DNA of 64,000 nt from Pelodera strongyloides (taxonomy: Eukaryota > Nematoda > Chromadorea > Rhabditida > Rhabditidae), in assembly GCA_036852015.1 (NCBI GenBank), contig JAANDG010000263.1, positions 62,001-126,000 of the forward strand. The letters are read 5' to 3'. The notes under the pieces are model-generated. The model was not told the origin of the DNA and searched no databases. It saw nothing but the letters and a program-made list of their open reading frames with translations. Both the position numbers and the translations under genes were made by a program. This document shows positions 59,631-64,000 of the stretch, in pieces (positions within the stretch are counted from its first letter, which is position 1; each line of letters begins with the position of its first letter).

Positions 59631-59732
59631 ATGTTTTGGAACTTAATACTAACATCAGCCTTTAAGTTGTTATGACTTATTGTTTTTTTTTGTTGAGGTA
59701 TAAATCTTTACCAAAAGTTGGAGGCAAACAAC

Positions 59733-59738
59733 TTTATT
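59733..59738 (-). terminator. Poly(A) signal AATAAA overlapping the Ly6-like stop
   Basis: On the minus strand the stop TAA is part of TTTAATAAAG, so the hexamer AATAAA begins within the stop codon. The 3' UTR must be very short. Confidence 0.6.
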
Positions 59739-60561
59739 AAATGACGACCAAAGTAACAATCAGAAAACCTAATAACAAGTGTATTACTGGTGCATTGTTG
59801 CACAAATCTCCCCTACAACAGATCAACACTTTTTGAATGTTTTCAAGTTCGACGTCGTTGGATTTCGGTTCAGCTCGTTCTATTCCGTCTGAGTAAACTT
59901 GCTTAGGGATTTGACTGTCGGCGAAAATTCCCACATCCTGTGAATTAGGTTCAGTATTTAGTCTATTTATCTTATATTGTGCTAGATAGTATCCTAGTTG
60001 TAGTCAATAGTCTCTGGTTTCTATTATAATACGTTAGCTGTTATCCATATTATAACAGGTTAATATATGTGATTTGTAGCTTATGCTAAGTAGTAGACCG
60101 TAGTTTATGTTAGCTGAACTGAATAAAATTTGAAGACTAGGGTTACGGTATCTAAAGCACCTGACAATCAGCTCTGGCGACTTTCAGTTCGTGTACCACT
60201 GTTATTCCGCAATCACTGTATGATCCCTCGTCACCGATTTGATATCGCATACACATATCACAACCATCGTAGCATTGTACCTGCATTCTACATTTTAGGG
60301 AAGTAATGCCGTCTGTTTCTGGTTAAACACTATCGTATCTTTTACATTGCTGAACCCAGTAAACACTTCTATTGTACCAGTATCATATAACTTAGCACAC
60401 ATAGTCCTTACAGTAACCTGAGCACATTATAGAGCCCAGTATTATTCAAATAACAAAATACGACTCACCACTTCCACCTCATCATTGTATCCCTCCAAAC
60501 ACTTCAGCGACAATACAATCGAGTATGACATACAAAGTACAACCAAAGACTTGGCGATCAT
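59737..60561 (-). CDS. Secreted/GPI-type Ly6 (three-finger)-like protein
   Basis: Exons 60561-60469, 60280-60161, 59937-59737; 137 residues, all phase 0. A signal peptide (MIAKSLVVLCMSYSIVLS) is followed by a short Cys-rich ectodomain: KCLEG, VQCYDGCDMCMRY, YSDCG, ARADCQ and a terminal CCRGDLCNNA. The CC-x4-CN ending is the hallmark of Ly6/uPAR three-finger domains. The C-terminus is a hydrophobic tail (IHLLLGFLIVTLVVI) with no cytoplasmic residues, as in GPI-anchored members. I count nine Cys in the mature part, one fewer than the usual ten, so a disulfide may be missing. It is same-strand downstream of IF1 with about 240 bp between coding parts. Its ligand or role cannot be inferred. Confidence 0.78.
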
Positions 60562-60799
60562 TATCAGCTACAGTGGTTTTCTTTCTGTTTCGGAAAGCTC
60601 TCCAGCGCAGAGAAAGTTTGCATGCACCCCACCCCAACTTTGCATATGCAAATTACATGAAAAAAAACACGAATATCTGCACAACTTTATTTAGAGGAAA
60701 GTGAAAAGAAAGAAGCAAATCAATCCTATTACAATACTAGAACAAATGCTTATATTTACAAAATAGTAATAATTACATAAGGTCCTCTTCTCGGGAATC

Positions 60800-63690
60800 T
60801 TACTCCTTAGTCTTTGTCTCGAAGTTCTCAAGCTCGGCGAGACGCTGAAAAACAAAAGTTAGCGAAAGTAGAGACGCACACCTTAGATTTCCCCTTTTAC
60901 AAAATTCCGCAATTACCTGTCCATCCGCAGACAAAGTGCTAAACTTCTGAAGTGCATAGAAATCGCAAATGAAAACCAAGTTATACACGTAACTCAAGAC
61001 TCAAGACCGGTCGAATATTGCTATTATAATTTGAAATATTCGAGTTCGCTTTTGACTACGCTAATGAGACAACGAAAAAACTCAATATTAGTACCCACCA
61101 CATGTTTCGCAATAGCGGAATCAATCATGCATACTACAATGAGTTACCACAACTTCCGCAAGACATATGCACCGGACGTGAATCGAACCAGAGACTCTCA
61201 CGAATTCAAACCGCCGCCTTAGACCACTCGGCCATAACGCGGATACTAAGAAAGCCGACCTCCTTGTTTCTCTGGAGTGTCTCCTGGTGCTTGGCGATCT
61301 GTGCCTGTGAGTGCTCGAGCTCCTCCTTCACGTGGGCCTTCAGTTGGGCCAGCTGTTTCTGCTGCAGCTTGTGGAAATACTCTCCCTCGCGGGCAGCCTC
61401 CATCTTTCCGAAAGCGCCTCCAGCATCACGAATCGAGCCACCGCTTCCACCGGACTAAAACATTTGAATAAGCCTGGGTCATAAGTATAAGTTATAACTA
61501 TTTCACAATTTCACGCACGAAGCTAGCCGATTTCGTCAGAAAGCGGAACCCTAGATTATATTTATCATGATTCAGTCTTCAGTCTACGTGTGATGATTGT
61601 GTGAGAAGGCGGAATCATAAAAAATAAACTGCGGGAAAACTTGGTTGGAACAAAAATTTGGGCGCGCGGAATTATGTCAGAAATCAAAGAGAAGATACGA
61701 TTGTATGAAGAGCTTAGCATAGTGCAGAGCCCTTAGCCTTTCGCCAGTGAAAGTGTATCGGTTAGTTTTAGTATATTTATGGATGGAATGGAGTTAAAAG
61801 GGCGCAAACTAAACGAATTCGATCGTTTTTTCACGAATAGGGCTTGTAGGGTATTGGATATGGCACCATGGTGATATTTCATTCACAAAAAAGGTAGACC
61901 ACACACACAAACACACGTATTAAAATTAAGATCCTGCCAGTTAGATACTGCAATTCTATTCTATTTTGAACCACTAAAACACGAAAACCGGTGCACTAAT
62001 CAGCGAATGTCTGCTTATTTCTGAGAGTCCATATCTAGGATGCTCCTTCATTCAAAATTATACAATTAAATCATTAAATGTAAGTAAACGGTAAGACGGT
62101 ACAAAATTGACCCACCTTTCCAGCTCCTGATCCGGGATCCCCGAGCTGCATCATGCGGGTAGAAATTCTGAAATACAAGCAGGTTTAGCATAGGCCGACT
62201 GGCCGACACTCATGTCGTTGAATCTATCATTTACCATGTACAGTAAGCAATCCCAATCATAACTAAAATTACAGGCTTATATGTTTCTGATTTATCAGCG
62301 AATAACGTGAGGATACAACAAAGGAGAAAAATAATCATAAGCGTTAATGAAATAAACACAGTAAAGTATGCCAACGGAATATTAAAAAAATTCTTATCTT
62401 ATAACTAGCTAGTCTAATATTGCTGCCCATGCTCATTTATGTAATTTTAATATTTTCTAAAATATGCCCAAAAACATCTTTATTTATGAAGCACATAGCA
62501 TAGAGGAAACGATGACGATACGCTATCTCTATTGTCGAAACACCAAAAGAACAGAGAAGTTTGTTGTCTGAGTTTGCCTCTGTTTCTATGGCCCTCGGGC
62601 CCTCAGTGAGTGGTACACTATTTCGCAAGCGAAGAAACAATCTACTGACGAATGAAATTTCATCACGTGGTGTTTGAGTTAGGCAAAACCGCAAAACAAG
62701 AATGAGCTGATATCTTGAATCTATAACATATCATGGATTTCACGTGAAAATGATTGACTTCAACTTCCTTAATCCTAATTGTTAACCTACACTATAAATC
62801 GAAAATTGGTGGCATTCCTATCACAGACAGAAAAAATTCTCCTATTCTCCAGAATAACAAATACTGATACTGAATGACTACCATTTCCAGCAAATCCATC
62901 TGCCACCCGCAGGCCCTACACTATATGTGAATACCACTTTATTCAGACATACAATCATCACACATAGACTTAAGCATGTAGAATCCAGGGTCCCGTTTGC
63001 TCTCGAAGTCGGGGATCTTCATTTTTAGCTCCAATCCAAGGCGGTCTCTCTTAGCCGATGTGTCCCATAGAGTGAAGTAGACGGTAGAAGACGGCACAGA
63101 AGATAATACAGAGCGAAAGGTCCGTCCTAAGGCTAGGCAAGGGGAGCGCCTTAACTTTATTCCCGACGCCGTGGCATGTTTGCAAGATGGTAGCACTGGG
63201 TGGGATTCGAACCCGGGTCGTATGGGTGAGAGACGAGAACTTTGCCAGTGAGCCACGACGCCCCTTATACCACTATAGATAATGCAGAAGGAAGGACATG
63301 AACCATGAACAAAATCATGTAGCTTTTATTGGTTAATTAATAGCGCAGGAGACCAAAGAATATAACAAAACGTAAAAATTGAACATGCTTTCGCAATTAG
63401 GTTTGCATTTTCTGACCAACCAGCTAACGACATTCGAATTAAAGCAAACATTAGCCAAAGAAAAGCAGCAAAACATGACATTACATATTACAACTATGGC
63501 GGGAACCGCACAAGGACAAATAGGAACCACACCAAGTAGATGTAGACAATTTTACACTATAAAGCAAGTGTCAAATAAGGATAGTAGACTTAAACGAGAA
63601 AAGTAAACCTTCGACTTAAACGAGAAACGCATAATAGAATAAGAGTATAACGTACCTGGCCAGAGCAGCAGTAGATTGACGAAGAGCCAT
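60800..63690 (-). CDS. ATP5IF1: ATP synthase inhibitor IF1 (MAI-2-like)
   Basis: Mitochondrial ATPase inhibitor that blocks F1 ATP hydrolysis when the matrix acidifies. Exons: 63690-63656, 62167-62116, 61454-61260, 60844-60800; 108 residues (nematode MAI-2 about 109). The first exon is a short presequence (MALRQSTAALAR). Then comes a Gly-rich segment (GDPGSGAGKSGGSGGS) and the inhibitory core IRDAGGAFGKMEAAREGEYF. A long Gln/Lys/Glu coiled coil (QKQLAQLKAHVKEELEHSQA) provides dimerisation, ending RLAELENFETKTKE. The core is nearly invariant in the family. An AG acceptor lies 12 nt upstream of the ATG. The first intron carries a SINE head and a protein-like terminal frame; the last carries another tRNA-like sequence. 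Confidence 0.95.
61155..61245 (-). mobile_element. tRNA-like sequence (Leu/Ser-type D arm), probably SINE or pseudo-tRNA
   Basis: On the minus strand GGCCGAGTGGTCTAAGGC is a perfect class-II-type D arm (A box) and GGTTCGATTC a B box 30 bp on. The T stem does not pair and no good anticodon stem is seen, so it is not a functional tRNA gene. It lies in the last IF1 intron. Confidence 0.5.
62939..63110 (-). CDS. Unrecognised protein-like terminal frame in IF1 intron 1
   Basis: The minus frame SSTVYFTLWDTSAKRDRLG then LELKMKIPDFESKRDPGF then YMLKSMCDDCMSE ends in TGAATAAAG, so the stop overlaps a poly(A) signal. The composition is protein-like. It lies in the first IF1 intron, on the same strand, just downstream of a tRNA-like SINE head. 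It could be an alternative last exon, a retrocopy end or part of a SINE/LINE tail; no family is recognised and the phase does not fit splicing from IF1 exon 1 at the obvious acceptor. Confidence 0.25.
63185..63264 (-). mobile_element. tRNA-derived SINE head with intact A and B boxes
   Basis: Minus strand GGGGCGTCGTGGCTCACTGG start (A box TGGCTCACTGGC), then CGGGTTCGAATCCC (perfect B box with mostly paired T arm). The 3' part does not close an acceptor stem, so a SINE is more likely than a tRNA gene. Confidence 0.6.
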
Positions 63691-64000
63691 TTTTCGTTGT
63701 CTCTAAAACACTCATTCATAAATTAAGACAATTTCATCGTTTTCCCATAAAACCATTCGTAACAACCGTTCAGTGGGCTATAATGCGAGAAGGCAAGCGA
63801 GAACAAGAATCAGTTGAAACAACGAACATAAAAAACACGAGTCGGTGAACCAGAGGTTTCGATTTTTTTCAAATTTCAAGACCAAAGACACCAGATACAA
63901 GATACAACCCGACGTGTGCAAGAAAAACACAATAAAGTCTTCACATATAACTCAATGATAGCATTACCTAAACAAACAAAATGAAACTCCACAAAAAGCA
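63691..64000. other. Upstream region of IF1
   Basis: A+T-rich, no gene seen. On the minus strand GTTTTAG ends at 63703, a likely trans-splice or 5' UTR acceptor. Confidence 0.5.

Overview
The window is eukaryotic: genes are split into many short exons by GT-AG introns (two are apparently GC-AG), A+T-rich intergenic DNA is dense with short inverted-repeat transposons, and both strands are used. A nematode with a large-intron genome (not a compact Caenorhabditis-like one) fits best. The reasons are: an AG 3' splice acceptor lies within about 0-25 nt of the start codon of nearly every gene, as expected for spliced-leader trans-splicing; the IF1 homologue has a Gly-rich N-terminal part like nematode MAI-2; and there are two divergent T-box paralogues. 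The species cannot be told from the sequence.

Layout, left to right. 0.4-6.5 kb (minus): a complete seven-exon T-box transcription factor. 6.7-11.6 kb: two small unrecognised ORFs, a tRNA-derived SINE, several MITEs and, on the minus strand, a decayed ORF1-like relic of a non-LTR retrotransposon. 11.6-32.2 kb (plus): an AKAP1 homologue (KH plus Tudor, mitochondrial A-kinase anchor), with three far-upstream acidic/Ser-rich exons and a Pro-rich exon at 26.5 kb that looks like an alternative first exon. The large intron holds a 2.9-kb satellite of 129-bp units, most with a perfect TGACGTCA motif and 15 of them in one open frame, followed by a GC-rich hairpin ending in CTAG. 32.2-38.0 kb: no gene seen, only repeats. 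38.0-44.8 kb (plus): a second T-box gene of nearly the same length, with a frameshifted retrotransposon ORF1-like sequence antisense in one intron.

The right third is a cluster of conserved genes with much mitochondrial business: bL36m/MRPL36 (46.1-46.7 kb, minus), CDV3-like (47.6-51.2 kb, plus), uS10m/MRPS10 (52.0-54.8 kb, plus), ALKBH4 (56.5-59.6 kb, plus), a Ly6/three-finger-like GPI-type surface protein (59.7-60.6 kb, minus) and the ATP synthase inhibitor IF1 (60.8-63.7 kb, minus). IF1 and the Ly6-like gene are head-to-tail about 240 bp apart and could be co-transcribed.

Repeats recur throughout: a TTAA-bounded MITE superfamily with ends like TTAAAGCGAAATACCGG, longer TTAA foldbacks of about 400 bp, AGGGCGCATTCGAGT foldbacks, tRNA-headed SINEs and several local tandem repeats. 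Exon borders were placed by eye from homology, splice sites and phase; no alignment or search was run.
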